The notes beneath the pieces were generated by a model. It saw nothing but the letters and a program-made list of their open reading frames with translations, had not been told where the DNA came from and did not search any database. 64,000 nucleotides of DNA from Sipunculus nudus. Its lineage: Eukaryota; Annelida; Sipuncula; Golfingiida; Sipunculidae. Location: the NCBI GenBank assembly GCA_026874595.1, contig CM049316.1, positions 39,500,695 to 39,564,694 on the forward strand. Reading direction: 5' to 3'. Positions 12,000 to 27,000 of the stretch are shown piece by piece. Numbering within the stretch: the stretch's first letter is position 1; each line of letters begins with the position of its first letter. The position numbers were made by a program, and so were the translations under genes.

Positions 12000-12672
12000 T
12001 TACAGAGAGAACCTTTATTAAATCTGCACCTGATGTCTATGTGTTGTGTACACACCTTGTGCATTCAGTAATCTGCCTATGGTCATACTGCTGCTGAACC
12101 ACACTGAAAGATGTTAAAGGGACATAATCAGGATCCATATTATCCCTTTCCTTCAAACTAACAGTTCAGTTACTTTATACAAAGGTTTCCCAGCAGAACC
12201 ATCCCAGCGCACAGTCTCATTTCCTCGCATACGGCTGTTTAACACCTTTTTAAGACCGTGCGTGTTGGTGCGTCTCCACGTGTGTCTGTTTACCATAACA
12301 AGACTGCGTGACCGGAGGTCAGACTCATAGGGGCAACACGCGGTGTTTCGGCCAGCGGGAACATGTATTATATTTTTTTGGCTAAGTCAGTCAGGGCATC
12401 TCCTGATTGACACGTGTTGTGGCTCCACGCTGCACACGGCCCTATGCACTGTGTTTATGTTGACAAATGCCATCGCGCCCATATCTGTGTTTTCAACACT
12501 CGTTTTCAGGAGTAAGTCAATGTTTTGGCAGGTACAGATTATTTAAAAGGGAAGAAACTATTTTTCGTGTTCATGCTTTTTAGGTGACTGGTCCCCTTTA
12601 AGACAGTGTCCAGTCCATTGTGTTCATACTGACATAAATCTGCTCTCCGCTCTCCCGTAAAGAGACAGAATG
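12000..12672 (-). other. PRMT5: PRMT5 3' untranslated region with candidate poly(A) signal
   Basis: The interval directly follows the PRMT5 stop codon on the minus strand. An AATAAA (TTTATT on the plus strand at 12014-12019) is a reasonable cleavage signal, giving a 3' UTR of about 0.65 kb. The end is inferred; transcript data were not available. Confidence 0.4.
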
Positions 12673-12828
12673 TCAATACAGTCCCATTAAGTGTGATCTT
12701 CCTTTTGGATTTTGTATGGGATGAGGCTCTGGCTCTGAGATGCACCATTCATACCATACATCTTTCTGGTTACTGCGTCGCCAGAAGTGGACCACAAGTT
12801 TTGTGCCAGCCCTCATGAAAAATGGATC
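12673..12828 (-). CDS. PRMT5: PRMT5 last exon with stop codon
   Basis: Encodes '[18 protein letters not shown]' and '[12 protein letters not shown]' followed by TGA at 12675-12673, matching CVRFWRCSNSKKVWYEW and the conserved NPTGRSYTIGL end. It has one extra Tyr before the stop relative to human. Residues 554-604. Confidence 0.97.
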   Translation of the reverse strand, partial: DPFFMRAGTKLVVHFWRRSNQKDVWYEWCISEPEPHPIQNPKGRSHLMGLY

Positions 12829-15800
12829 CTAAAATAAGACAATAAAAAATAAGCTCTCAACAAAAATATCAGGCACTGCAAAACTTGCATATTACCATTT
12901 ATGTTTATGCAATGCCAACACATGTATATAAAGATCTCCTTCATGATCAAAAGTAACAAAGAGACAATAGACAATATGTAGTTCTTGAAGTTAACACTGA
13001 CATTTTCAATAAACTTTACATCTCAAATAAAGCACAGTAAAGCAAAATGTGAGATATTTACATTTCTAGTAAAGGAAAATTTAAAAAATGTGAATCATTT
13101 TTATATCCTCAAGAACATTTTTAACATAAAACAGCTAGCCGACGTAACAGTTTCTTCGGTGACTTCTGAGTGATAACATAACTCAGAATTCCTCCAAACT
13201 TACCTCAAGGTTCTAGATATCTCAAATTAAAGCACATTTTAAATATCCTCTGGGACATACTGGGACAGATATTTCTCAGAAGTGATTTTTTAGCATTTTC
13301 CTTACTTACTATACAGATATAGCTCTTACATTTCTGGTCTAACAATGTATCCTGACATTAAACACTTTACAAGAGCATATTGTGTAAAGCTACCTAATGT
13401 TTTTAATAACTTACCCTGATTGGAAAATACACAGGGAACCAACTCACCATGTCAGGAGAGTGGTTTGATGGCCTAATACCTGAAAAGAAGTAAAGTTCAA
13501 CAACCTGCATTTGTCAAACTAAGATTACGATTCTGACCATATCAAGGCCTAACACTAATATCTTTTTTATCCTTTTTGCAATTTATATTTAAATATTCCT
13601 TACAAAAATGAAGGATGCTTATTAGGAGAAAAATATTCAATAAGGAGGGCTTTCATTAATTTTCCCAGTCAGGCAAGTAACTTCTAGCTTTTACTTGCCT
13701 TACATGAATTTATACTTGGCCTACAAAAATAGGTGATGATTTTGCCACATTAAAATGTGTTCAACCCAATGTATTGCATGTGTTATTGCATGTTAGAAAT
13801 TTTTTCCCCTCAAGTATTTATACAGATAACACAGTTATTTTTAAATGAAAGTGGTATTATTAATATGATTTCGAAATTGATAAATATAGATAAGTAAATA
13901 TTCAGGCCTCAGGGACCAACTTGCATAGTCTGGCGATTGGGAGAAGATTTGGTTGAACTAGTCTAGGTGGTCAACACTTAATTTCAAGCCCTGAACAATG
14001 GGACTACATTTTTTAATGATTTAATCAAATGATTTAATAATTTAATCTTCACGAAACTACAGCTTATGATTAAAACCAAAGAGGAATATAATTTTAGTGA
14101 TTTAAATGTGACAAGGCTACCTGTAAATAAAAAATAAAATTGGAACACGAAAATCCTAAAATACTAAAAAATCAAATTTATAGACGGAACCCAACGATTA
14201 TATGAACAGGGAACTCTTACTGTGATACTGTCCAATCTGAAATAGGGGTGGGGAAACATTGATCTTACCAACATATATGTACTTACTTAAAAATACATCT
14301 CCGTACAGATATGTGTCAAAATATCCCGCGAAGCCATGCACCACACAGTCCCGTTTCACCTCAAATTCAAGAATAGTATAACGGTTGTTATCAAAGTCGT
14401 CTGAAACAATTAAAAATGTCATCCAATATTCATTGCAACTGATGGCAAATATGAATGTCCGACCTGTCTCAATTCTAAATTTTTCAAATATTCTACCAAG
14501 CAAAGTGATCGTCACCTCAGCTGATTTATATAACAAGAACACCACATGAGCGCAATAAATATGACCTCATTAAATATACATGGTCAATGCCGAAAAATTA
14601 ATACAGGTGAGAAATTTTATTGGTAGGTATTTATAAAGAATTTAATGTTAAGCTACACAATTTTGATAGGTCATCAAGGCGGCTCCAGTCTGGTGACGTC
14701 TGATCTCATAAATTATGCATTTATATTGCTGGGAATCAAACTTTCGCCTCAGCTGATCAAAATCCATCATATTCGTGGCCAGCTGTCGTGGCGACACTAA
14801 AAAGAAGCATGGTATCGTCTTTCATTGTTTATTAGTCGATTTTGAGTCGAATCAAACTCGGGTTGGATCGTCTATTTGTAACAGTTATGTTGAGATTTGT
14901 GAAAATCCACCAAAGCCCTTGTAAAGCTTAGGCACAACCAGTCGACCGGTCTGTAGGAGCCCGTGCGGCCGGTTGTGAGCTAGGCTAAAGTGGCAACACT
15001 AAAGTTAACAGACGGACGGACACATGGGCACAGGTCAACCATAACGTGTCCCGTTTAAGACTGGCGTATGAAAAATGATGAAATATTATATGCATCTATT
15101 ATGGCATGAAAGACAGATCTTTATAAAGATTAAGAAAACCAGCAATATTAATCACTGAAACGATAAATAAAAGATTTAAAATATTGAGTCATTATCATGT
15201 GCATTTTTGAGTCTAAACAAGGCAAAAAAAATATTAAAAAAGAGGAATGATAAGTAATCAAATATCCTGTTAAACGGGAAATGTTAACTGTATTTCTTTT
15301 TAATTCCCAAGAAACTCAGTCAATTTATTAGCGGTAATCAGATTCAGTGTGTTTGAAATATTTTCTTGGCAACAGTGGAAGGACTATTCGTTATAGTTAT
15401 ATAAGTTACATGCAAGGAGTGAAAAAATCTAGTTCTAATACATGGGTGCATAATACGAAGTGTCACATGGCTTGTGACCTCTAACCTCATTAAACATTTA
15501 TGGGTTTCATGAAAACCCATCAGATATTGGTAAGTCAACATGACGTGACGTCCGACACCCTTAAATATACATGGATTTTGCAAGATATCAAACTTAAGCG
15601 AGATATTATATCGGTTAAATTTCTGTCAAGTTCATAAAAATCCATTATATTCCTGATGAGTTGATCGCGGCAACACCACAAAGTAGTCTAGTTCCCTTGA
15701 CCTTATAATATACGCATAGGTGTTGGCTTTAACAGAACTCAGGCAAGGTAATTTATTGCCAAAAGCCCTGATAAGTTATTTTGGAGACACTTAAAGTTAA

Positions 15801-17934
15801 CCAACGGATGGATAGACGGGAATATAAGATGGGCATATAAAAATATATGCATGTTGCAGGCTTGCAAAACGGTTTCACATACTGGAATATTGGAGCAACA
15901 TCATACTTACTTACCTTTCGGATGGCTGAATGTAAAAACTGGCTTGGAGTCACCAAGTAACATACAGTTTCGTAGGTAGACCCTATACAGGGCTTCAAAA
16001 GAGGCCTAAAAAGAATTGAGAACATTAACATTAAATAATAGGTACTTTACATGTACACTGAGTAAATTTAACAATATGATATACACGTTTTCGGGCTTTT
16101 ACCAGGCTGCTGGTGAAATAAAGGAAATTTATAAAAGGCTTGAAAACACAGGGATTTATAGGAATTTTCAACCAGAATAGGCAACTGCACATTTGTATTT
16201 CTTTCTTACTTACAGAGACTATCAGTTCTACAAGCAGTATTTAAATGTCACTTTAATTGGTTATTTTAATTGGCATTACTTGCTTTACTATAACACTAAC
16301 ATGGACAAAAGACCTCAGTAATTTCAAAAATAACAGGTCTATATAATAATACTTCTGCAATTGTAACAGTCATTTAATGAAAACATGATTGTGCAGTAAA
16401 ATATAGGAGATTCAAGTCTAAATGCTTGAAAATATAGCAGACATTTTCCATTAAAACTTATAGGAAATATAGTCAGTGGGACCACTGAGGTTTCTTTGCT
16501 TGTCTCTTGTAATAATGATTTCAAGAATCTTTCAATCTATGAAAAAAAATTATTTATTTACTTTATTATCTGTTATTGACATACAGTGACAAGGTCTCCC
16601 ATAGTGCTGTGATCCATGTCTGGTGCATGTCCTTCTCAGGGTAAAAATATAACTTTTGTGTAACAGTCCAGTGTAAATCAGTCTTGCAATAAATATTTCA
16701 GTGGACTTACAAAGGGGAGGATTTATCTACTTCTTGCTCTATGGAACATACATGTTTACTGTGTAACTGTTCCTGTCAAAATACTGTTCAGATCTATTGT
16801 GCATTTTAGTTTATTATATTGTTTATTACCTCCGGTCCTTTGTTGGGTTCTTTACATGATCTTGCTTCGTTCCATAACTTTGACGACATCAATGGAGCCA
16901 CGTAGGAGGTGTATCTATAAGGAATGCTGATGCCATCATCTGAAATACCAAAACGTTCCTTTGGGTCACAGTAATATTCTCAACTTTGGCCTTCCTCGCA
17001 GACTGCCACACAAGTGACAGTTTGTCCAGAGAAGTGCGTCCATGGTTATTACAGGAAACCAAATAAAATCATATACAATATGTGGTCACACATCTCCACT
17101 GATTCTACAGACAGGGGCGTCAATATGGGGGGGGGGGGGGCTATGGGGGGTATATACCCCCTCTATTTTGCAAGGGGGGAGGATCTATGTAATCATGCCC
17201 ACTGAAATTCAGAGAATAATATTTATATATTGGAAATGAAATATATCATTATTAGAATTATGCATTTAAGTTCAATTTCTCAATTTAAAATGAAATATTT
17301 TATACCTAAACCTGATTTAGAATTTACATATACTGGAAACAGAATACCTTATTTTCCAAAATCCTTATACTTAATTGTAATATATTTAAATGTTTCACAC
17401 AGACAATAAAAAAGGTATGTATATATATATAAATAGTGTGTGTGTGTTTGTGTGTGTGTGTGTTTGAAAAAAGTTGCAAGTCATTTCCCCCCCCCCCCCT
17501 TGAAGATAAATTGACACCAATGTCTGCACAGACAGGAGAATACAATATGAACTGTTATTGTATATACATACATAACGCTACAGCCCCATTTAAACACTTG
17601 GACAAATTTCCGGGGTCCTCCTCCAACCCTACTGGTACTTCAAAGGCCATCAGGGGATACAGACCTGATCAGCAGTGTGATAATGATCCCAGTGGGGAGC
17701 CATTATAATCTTTTCTTTCTTTGGTTGCCCAGGGAAGGAAAGAGTGGGGAAAAAAGCTTGTACTGGTCACACAGGGTCAGTGGTGTTAATATCCAAATGA
17801 TGTAACATAGATGGGCCTTGCTGGAGCAGTGACTGCTATATCTGGTTCATGTTCCTGCTACAGATCCCTATCGGGCTGGAAGTTCTTCTGACTGGCTACA
17901 GATAGTTTTTTTTTTGTGTATGGGCTCCTTTCAT

Positions 17935-17996
<62 letters not shown>

Positions 17997-18934
17997 CTCA
18001 ATATATCTGCAAAACAAACACAAAACTATATTGTCTTCCGAGGAAGTCTCCAGATCTTACGAATGTTGATTCTTCTGTTTTTTTCTAGCATCATTATTTT
18101 TTGAAGATTCAATTGTTGCTTCCAACTTCTTTCTTTTTTCAGTGAAGTTTTTTTCAGTTCTTTCATTTTTTCCCGTTAGGGGTATTAGGACTCCAAGGTA
18201 CACCTGTACAAACCGGTCAAATTTTTTATGTGTATACACATTTTTCAGATGTTCCTCCAATTTCACCACGGTTTGGTGTATTTTTTTTTATATCCGGGAC
18301 TTCAGCTAGGTTTGCATCTAGGCATTCAAACCTCCAAGCTTCACAGTTTGGCCCTGCAGCACTAGCAGTGCTTACAACATATGGTTCAAACGAGTGGCGT
18401 GGGCTTTTACGGAGTATCAAATGGTATTAAAGAAACACTGCCCATTTTCATTTGACTGGAATAAATAAAAATATTTAAAAAATGAAGGAAACTATAAACC
18501 AGGACTGTACCATTTACCCTATGATAATTGAAACGATGTACATCATTATGTGCAACTGAAAAAAAAAGTTTCCAATATTCAGAATAATGATTGTGTATAT
18601 TACCAAAATAAAACTAAGTATACTTTATTTCTCTGACTTGTTCATCTGTGCATCCGGATGTGATTGTTGTGTGATACTTACATGTGAGCCCTCGCTAAGC
18701 CAAGCCCTATCTGATTTCCCAGTAAAAACCACAAGCCCACCTGGCCCTACCGAGAGCGAGATGTGTGTATCCTATCCTCTAAACCCAAAATCATAACTCC
18801 GACCCTGGGCCGTGCCCCGGACCTGCGGTTTCATTCTCAATTCTGCCACATTTTGTATTAAATGGCCATATTTTTCGATAAATCCTCAAATAGACGCCAC
18901 AAAAACTGTTTGTTCATGGGTAGTAACCGTACTA

Positions 18935-18991
<57 letters not shown>

Positions 18992-19897
18992 ACGGAACCT
19001 AATAACAACAGATCACGTAATCGTGACGAGCATAAATTTGTTACGGAGATAAATAAAAATCAGATTCTGTAACACTAGGCAGCCTTAAATGTCTGGGGGA
19101 ATGAATAAAGAAGTCAGTAGTTTTTTGTTAACAAATAACTAAAATTAATTCTTAAAACAACCCTAACAGTATGACACACTAAATCAATACGATAACACAG
19201 TACAACAATAGTATAACAGCAAAGCAATATAATCACACAGCCTAATAAACAAAGTGCACAGTACCTGGATACCACCACTGTCACAGCGACATGTCCTTTA
19301 AAATGTATAAACCAGATGAACAGTTCACACAAATCTTCTTAGAGAATCACAGTCCAATGTAATCACAAAATCATTCTACTATAATCCAAAGTGAAATCCT
19401 TGCAGTGATCCGAAAAGCAAACTGAAGACTATATAAAATCCATCACAAATTTAGAAGAAAAGCTGTAACTGCCGCAAATGCAGGAAAAGGTCCACTCTTC
19501 TGTGTCTGCTGGAATATTCTCTCACCTCTCTCTCTCGGCTCTAAATCACAGCCTCCTATTTATAACTTCTCATCCCAAGCGGAGAACTTGCCACTTCCCG
19601 AACAATCCAAAGAATCTAACATAATACACAGTACACACGCGTTACAGGAAACATCTAGAACAAGAATGCTGTTTTTGTACATGTCAGGGTTCACACGTGG
19701 GCCGACGCGGCTCAGCCAGGCGAGAAAGCCCCAGATTAGCATGACCCTGTTTTTACACGCGGGCCGCACCCGGCCAGCCAGAACAAGGAACGCCGTAGCA
19801 TAGCAACGCCAGAGCTTTAGCCAAACACGAATCAGAATGCCAAAAGCACACATCAAAAGAGACATGTCAACAGCTCACAATAAAACAGGCATCTGTT

Positions 19898-19944
<47 letters not shown>

Positions 19945-21018
19945 TATAATTTCCATAATGTAATATACTGCAATATGTGTGAAGGGGTGGGGCTTACAGG
20001 GACACTTAAGTCTGGACTTGACTCCAAGTCTCGACTCAATTCGAGTCCAACATCACTGAACCCTTCTTTGTATGTCTATGTGTGAGAAGATGGTGAAAAC
20101 ACTAAGACAGGAACATAAGGAATCACTGAATAAAATGAAATTTTGTAAATGTCCCTTAAATTCCATAATAGGGCGAAAGTATACAACAGACTAATTTATT
20201 TTGATTTATTATGATTTTTAGCATATTAAAATCAACTACCTGATTCTTAACAAATGTCCGGGATGACGACAAACTGTCTCGCTAGTGAAGCTTGTTTTTG
20301 TGGTGAAGCAGTTGGAAGGTCAGACATGTGCGCCACCGGAATGGGTTCGAATCCCGGATCGGCCCATTATTTTCCCCTGAGCAATTTGTTTTCGTAACAA
20401 ATGGGGGCTCGTCCGGGATGACGATAAAACTATGTGGCCAAGGAAATGATGGTTTGAAGTAATTGAGTAATTACCGCCACCTAGCTCACAAAAAGTTTGA
20501 CTCCTGGAAAAGTTAATCTTGTTCTGATAGCAGAACGCTCTTATGTGGGGTGTGTTACAGGGTGACATAAAAGCGGACCGAACTGTCTCGCTTGTGAAGC
20601 TTGCTTTTCTGGTGAAGCGGTTGGAACGCCGGACATGTTACCCACCCACATAGGTTCGAATCCCGGATCGGCCTGGGATAGTAAATCATGTTCTGATAGC
20701 AGAACGCTCTTATAAGGCGGTGTGTTACAGGGTGACATTAAAGCGGACCGAACTGTCTCGCTAGTGAAGCTTGCTTTTCTGGTGAAGCGGTTGGCATGTG
20801 CCCCAACGACATAGGTTCGAATCCCGGAACGGCCCAATATTTTCCCTGAGCAATTTGTGTTCGTAACAAATGGGGGCTCATCCAAAATGACGGCAAACTT
20901 GGATAAGGCTTTTAGTGCATCATAACCTAGCCATGTATTTATAGCAGAAACTGCATTGTACTTTGGCTGAATGATGATTATAAAGGGTTATACTCTAACG
21001 GGATAATCTATATACTTA

Positions 21019-21058
<40 letters not shown>

Positions 21059-24000
21059 TACATACAATTACATATATGTACTGTTTCTCAAATTGGATAA
21101 TATTTTAACTGATAATTCTGATAGCTTTTTATTCTTACAAATAACTTTATAAATTAATATCATTATACAATGGCAAATATAATATTTTGCTTCATTTAAT
21201 AAGTAAGTAAAAGTATAATCATGCAAAAAGAAGAAATTTATTTTATATTCTACAGTAATGTTAGATAAAACTGCAATATATACCTTTGAGAAGTTTCTGA
21301 GCTCCATCTAAGCACTCTGGAGAGAGCTCATTATCACCGAACCCACCAAGCAGCTCACTGACTATGATGTCGGCCTTCTCAGGGGCCTCCCAATCTCTCA
21401 TGTCTGTCGAAACCACGGTAACCTTGTCTCCCCACATCTCGTGTTTCATATTCTCCAGTCTAAAGAGGTAAAATATTAACACACTATCAACTGATAAATA
21501 AAGAATTAAAGATAGCATGCTTCATTTATTAAACCTTAGCATTTTACTGATAACAGCAAATTAAGAAAAATGACAAATGTGCATTTTTACTTTTTTTTTA
21601 TTATGCTACATTTTTTTATTATTACAAATATGGACATTATTTTACTAAATATGAACCATTAAGAGTTGAACAATATGTTTTCAATGAGCATACATATAAC
21701 TCTAATATGAGGTATATCATTTAGCAAATGATCAAGGTTTTGGATAGGCAAATTTTCTATTGGTATTGTTTGCATGTATGCATGTAATGAATGTATCTTG
21801 TATTAAAATATAACAAAGGGGTTACTCACGTGATAATAGCATTTGGGTTCTTCTCTATGGCATAAACTTTAAGCAGACGCTCTGCTTCGGCTGCTGCATT
21901 TAGACTCTCTCTCACTAGGGGGCCTCGCCCAGCTCCAAGCACCATTAAGGTTCTTAAAATATAGAATTAATTTATCAAATATGTCTAAAGTAATAGCTAG
22001 AAAATGAATTGATACCAAAGTGATTGATAAATAAATCTAGCAAATGTGAAGTGAATTGGATGCAGTACATAAAATGAAGGAGTTTTTTTCACATTTCATT
22101 CAACTTCAACTAGGTCGACTGTTATGCCAAGGAACAAAAATTGTTGACCTCATTTTGCTCTCGTTTATAATAATAATCCATCCATTTTATGTTTTAATAT
22201 TTGTACTTAATATGTTTTAATGTCTAAGAATATAACAGGAAAATGCTTTGCATTCGATTCTTTTAAAATTAGACTAAGCAACTAATCAAATTAAATTTAT
22301 TTAACAAATGTTTTCAGTTATTTTAGCAATGAGGTACTGTTTATTCAATTCAGGTCTCTTACTTCAGAAGGATGGATGTAGCTTATTGATTCAATGATCA
22401 TTGACACAAACCCTTCATGGAGCCATAAAGGCAAAAAGAGAAATTTCATTTTCAAGTAGTGAAAATAAAGATTACCTTTATAAAAGCATGTAATGGAATG
22501 GGCTAACGTATATAAATGACGACTTCCAGTACTGTGATTGTCCCATGTATAGATTGAAGCCAAGCCTTAAGATATTATTTCCCCGTCAACCTGCTTTTTT
22601 GCGATGTTTTTTAACAACTCGAATTTTTAGGAATGAGGATAGTAAGAGTGAAATGTTTAACTATTTTGGAAATAATTACCTACCTCATGTCATTTTGTTT
22701 TATTATTATAAGAAACTAGAATCTTCTATAGCAACGGCTTAATACCAACTTCATGAAATGGACAAGGCAGAAAACGGTGATGACATCTTAACAGTTGGAG
22801 GTCAAATAGAAAAGATGCACCTATGTTTAGAGGACCAATGGTCAAGAGCTTTCAACCCACTGTTAGGCTTGTATTCTCGTGCAAGCAACTCACTCTTACG
22901 TCATATATTCCACCATAACAATTGCCAGAAGGGCGAACGATAGTCACTTGTCACGGACGCCATGAATAACCATTATATGACAGACAAGTCAACCTGGCCG
23001 TCAAAACATTAATGATACCAAACAGGTATGACACCAAATATCACACATGTTCCTCATTCCATCACTGATGCAAGTTTTGTTTGGCAAGTTTGTCTAACCT
23101 AAAACAGTCGCAAAAAGAAACAGGTGGACAAGGGTGGTGGAACGGACTATAGTATATAAATGACGACTTCCAGTACTGTGATTGTCCAATGTATAGATTA
23201 CCTTTATTCTAAGAGGCTTGAAATAGCATAGAATTGTGATCATACAGCTATTGTTTGTTCACTCACATGACTTTGGTATTTTTTTCTTCCTCTGAGACTT
23301 TATCAAGCACCGCTAGGTAAACTGCTCTATGGTACTGTGCGTACTTGACGGGATCCTCCTCAAAGACCTCATATATTTCAGATTCCAGGTTGTCCTTCAA
23401 AGGCTGTAATTAATCAATAATCATGGATTATTCATAATAAGACGTCTAAAGTATCATGTAACTTAGAATAAACCAGCCCAAACCAAACATTTACCAAACA
23501 TATATCATTTCATCTACCATATGCAACAATATGATACCGGAAAATTATAACTAAACAATACCTCAGCATAAATCGCTGTGCTTGTTTGTTAGAGTTCTGA
23601 TCGAATACAAGCATGTCCTTCATGGATTATTATTATTATTATTATTATTATTATTGTACAGTGTGATACTGCTCAAATGCGCTTTACAGAACATAAAATG
23701 TTTAAAATAGATAATAAAGACATGTAAAATAACTTCACAGAAGAACACAAGATATTAATTATACTTAACGTTAAAGATAACAATCTAGAAAAAACAGTCA
23801 TTGTGAGGTGACAGTTTTCTCTCTGAAACGGGAAGTGTTTAGTTTGGTTTTAAAATTAGAGAGATAAGAGCGGTTTTTAAGATCTATAGGAAGATTGTTA
23901 AATAATTATTGCGCAGCTATGGAGAGGGCACTGTCTCCACATGTTATCAGTCAAGCTGAAGGCACCTGCAGTAAAGAGGTGTCAGTCAAGCGTAAAGCAC

Positions 24001-27000
24001 GGACATGCTGGTATTGATGAATGAGGTCACTAAGGTATCCAGGAGACATACCGTGTAGAGTTTTGAATGTAATCAAAGGAAGTTTAAACTAAATCCGCTG
24101 AGCTACAGGCAGCCAGTGTAGATTATTTGACCGACAGCTAGGTTCTGCAAAGGTGCAGGAACTTAGACCGGTCTCCCCATATATGAAAATGATGCTTTGA
24201 TTAAGCCAAATAATAAAAAGGTATGGTTCTCAGGCAATGAGACACTTACTTTTTTTTTCAAGAAATCAACGCAGGCGGGCGGTATTTAATTTTTTTACCT
24301 TTTTTGTATGTTTCAATAAAAATGTCATATGATCAGGGAAAAGCATTAAAATAAGTTTTTTTTTTTTTTTTTTTTGCTAAACAGGTAAAAGCACTACATA
24401 ACAAAGGAAATCGTATTAAAATTGTATTATTTTATCTTCTTGAAAGTTGAACAAGGCCTACAGGCCTAATGCGAACCTGTGCAATGAGATTACACCAGGT
24501 ATAATGCTTCAATGCTGGACCATTACTTTTCAAGAACATGTGTAACATGTATATGAACAATGCAAGTACTAAACACTTAGAACAAGAAACAATTAAACAT
24601 ACATCACTGCTGCAATTCTGGCATGGGTGCACACAACACAAAAACTAGAATATGGGTAGTCAACAAGCATCTACCTGTATCTGCCAATATCAGAGTGGGA
24701 AAGGTGAAGTGAGGAATAGATTGAGTGGCAAGGGGAAATAGAGTGAGGTGTGTTGCATAATAGCCTGAATGTCTGCAGCCGAAATGTGTATGTAGGTGGT
24801 ACTACCTATCATAATATCAAGAGGCTGTCCAGGATGTATACACATGCAAAATTTCAGGTGGATAAGTCCAACCAATGCAGAGATATGAGATCTGTACACA
24901 TGCAAAATTTCAGGGGAATAAGTCAAACCAGTCCTGAAATATAAGCCTGAATGTCTGCAGCATATACATAAATGTAGGTGGCGCCACCTGCCAAAAAATC
25001 CAGAAAGCAATCCAAGATGTATAAACATGCAAAATTTCAGGTGGATAAGTCAAACCACTACTGAGATATGAGTGATTTTAATCCACGGTAGACAAACAGA
25101 CGGACGCTGTGCAAATATGGTGGCAGATGGCACCACCAATTTTGTGTATGATTAAGAGCTATGGGAGATCTATACACATGCAAAATTTCAGGGGGGTATG
25201 TCAAACCACTGCCGAGATGTGAGTAATTTTATCCCAAGGCAGATGAACTGATGGACGCTGTGCAAAAATTGTGGCAGGTGGCACCACTAGTTTTGCATAT
25301 GATAAAGAGCTATGGGAGATCTATACACATACAAAGTTTGGCCCAACTGGTCAAATGGTTCCCGAGATATGAGCTTGGATGTCTGCAGCTTAAACATGAA
25401 TGTAGGTGGCGCCACCTGTCATAAAATCAAGAAAGCTATCCAGAATGTATACACATGCAAAATTTCAGGTGGATAAGTCCAACCAATGCAGGGATATGAG
25501 TGTTTTTGAGTGGCTGATGAACAGATGGATGCTGTGCAAAAATGGTTGCAGGTGGCACCACCATTTTTAGTGTATGTTATAAAGCTTTCCAAGGGCTACA
25601 TTTGTGCAAAATCTTTAGCTTTATCGGTCAAACGGTTCCCGAGATATGTGGGTTTATGTGTGGAAACATACACACAAATGAACGCTGGGCAGAGAGGAAA
25701 GGTCAGAGGTCAACCAAAAATGAGGGCGCAGCAGTTCACATGTGACCGATCATAATTCCGAATTTTAAAAAATTCTGCACAGTGGTTATGAAGGAGTTCT
25801 CCGGAAACGTATACGGCGATGGCAGCAGCGTCGGCGTCCGACTGAAAACAAAGTATCCGCAAAACTCTGTTTTGGCGGATACAATGATTGTAGCTGGCAC
25901 CACCTGTATGGCAAACAAACCCCTCCTATGAAATAAGCAGGGACATACACTGTGCAAAAATTATTGTAGGTGGCGCCACCAGTTTTGTACACTATAAAGC
26001 GACTCGATATGTATAAACATGCCCAATTTTAGGCTGATGTATAAAATTAGTCTGTAGAAAAAAGCAGGCGCATACACTGCAAAAGTCAATGTAGGTGGCA
26101 CCACCTGTCTTGTAAATGAGAATACCATCAAAGACGCATAGACAGGTAAAAATATCAATCCAATACATCAAACTTCCCCAGAGTTTGATGCACTGGGCTG
26201 ACAAGGCTTAGGTGAGTAAGGCAGTTGCCCCCCAGTGACCTGTGACAAATTGCTGCCTCAAGCTACTGCACTGAGTGAACTGACCTGCACCTGGCTAGAC
26301 TGAGTGAACTTTTGTCTTGTACCTGGCTGCACTGAGTGAAATCTTGACCTGTTGCATAATCTGACACAGCTGGCAGTCTGCCAAAGCTATAAATAGATTC
26401 AGGCTGAAATTGGTGCCAAATATGATGCAGTGTCTGCCAAAGCTATAAATAGAATGCAGCTACTGCACTGAGTGAACTCTTGACCTGCACCTGGCTAGAC
26501 TGAGTGAACTTTTGACCTGTACCTAGCTGCACTGAGAGAACTCTTGACCTGTTGCATAATCTGACACAGTTGGCAGTCTGCCAAAGCTATAAATAGAACG
26601 CAGCTACTGCACTGAGTGAACTCTTGACCTATACCTGGCTGCACTTCTTCCAAACCTGGCACTGTGCCAATACTATTTATAGAGCTGACATCATCTTGGC
26701 TAATGGCCAGGCACTGGCAATCTGCCCATGGTAAACCAAGTGCTGCCATCTGTACACAAAACTGGTCCCTACTTGTAATAACTTTGAAATTTATTTTCCC
26801 AATACAAAATGCTTTTCAGCCGACTTTTATGTAAAATTATTATGGATACATACTGAATGCAAGATTAAAATACAAATATCTCATTGATGGCAAATTTTTT
26901 AATTAAGTTGAGTAGGGATACCAATAATTTTATAATCCACGTACAGTTGTCTTTATATAGCCACAGAGAGCTGAATATCCATGATTGTAACATTGCCTGG

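Noticed and set aside
16339-16524. Extra PRMT5 exon in the intron between exons twelve and thirteen
   Set aside because: The flanking exons join perfectly in phase and match the human protein without a gap.
24432-26204. Many short frames in the GGTGGCGCC repeat block
   Set aside because: The frames are inconsistent between repeat copies and show no protein similarity.
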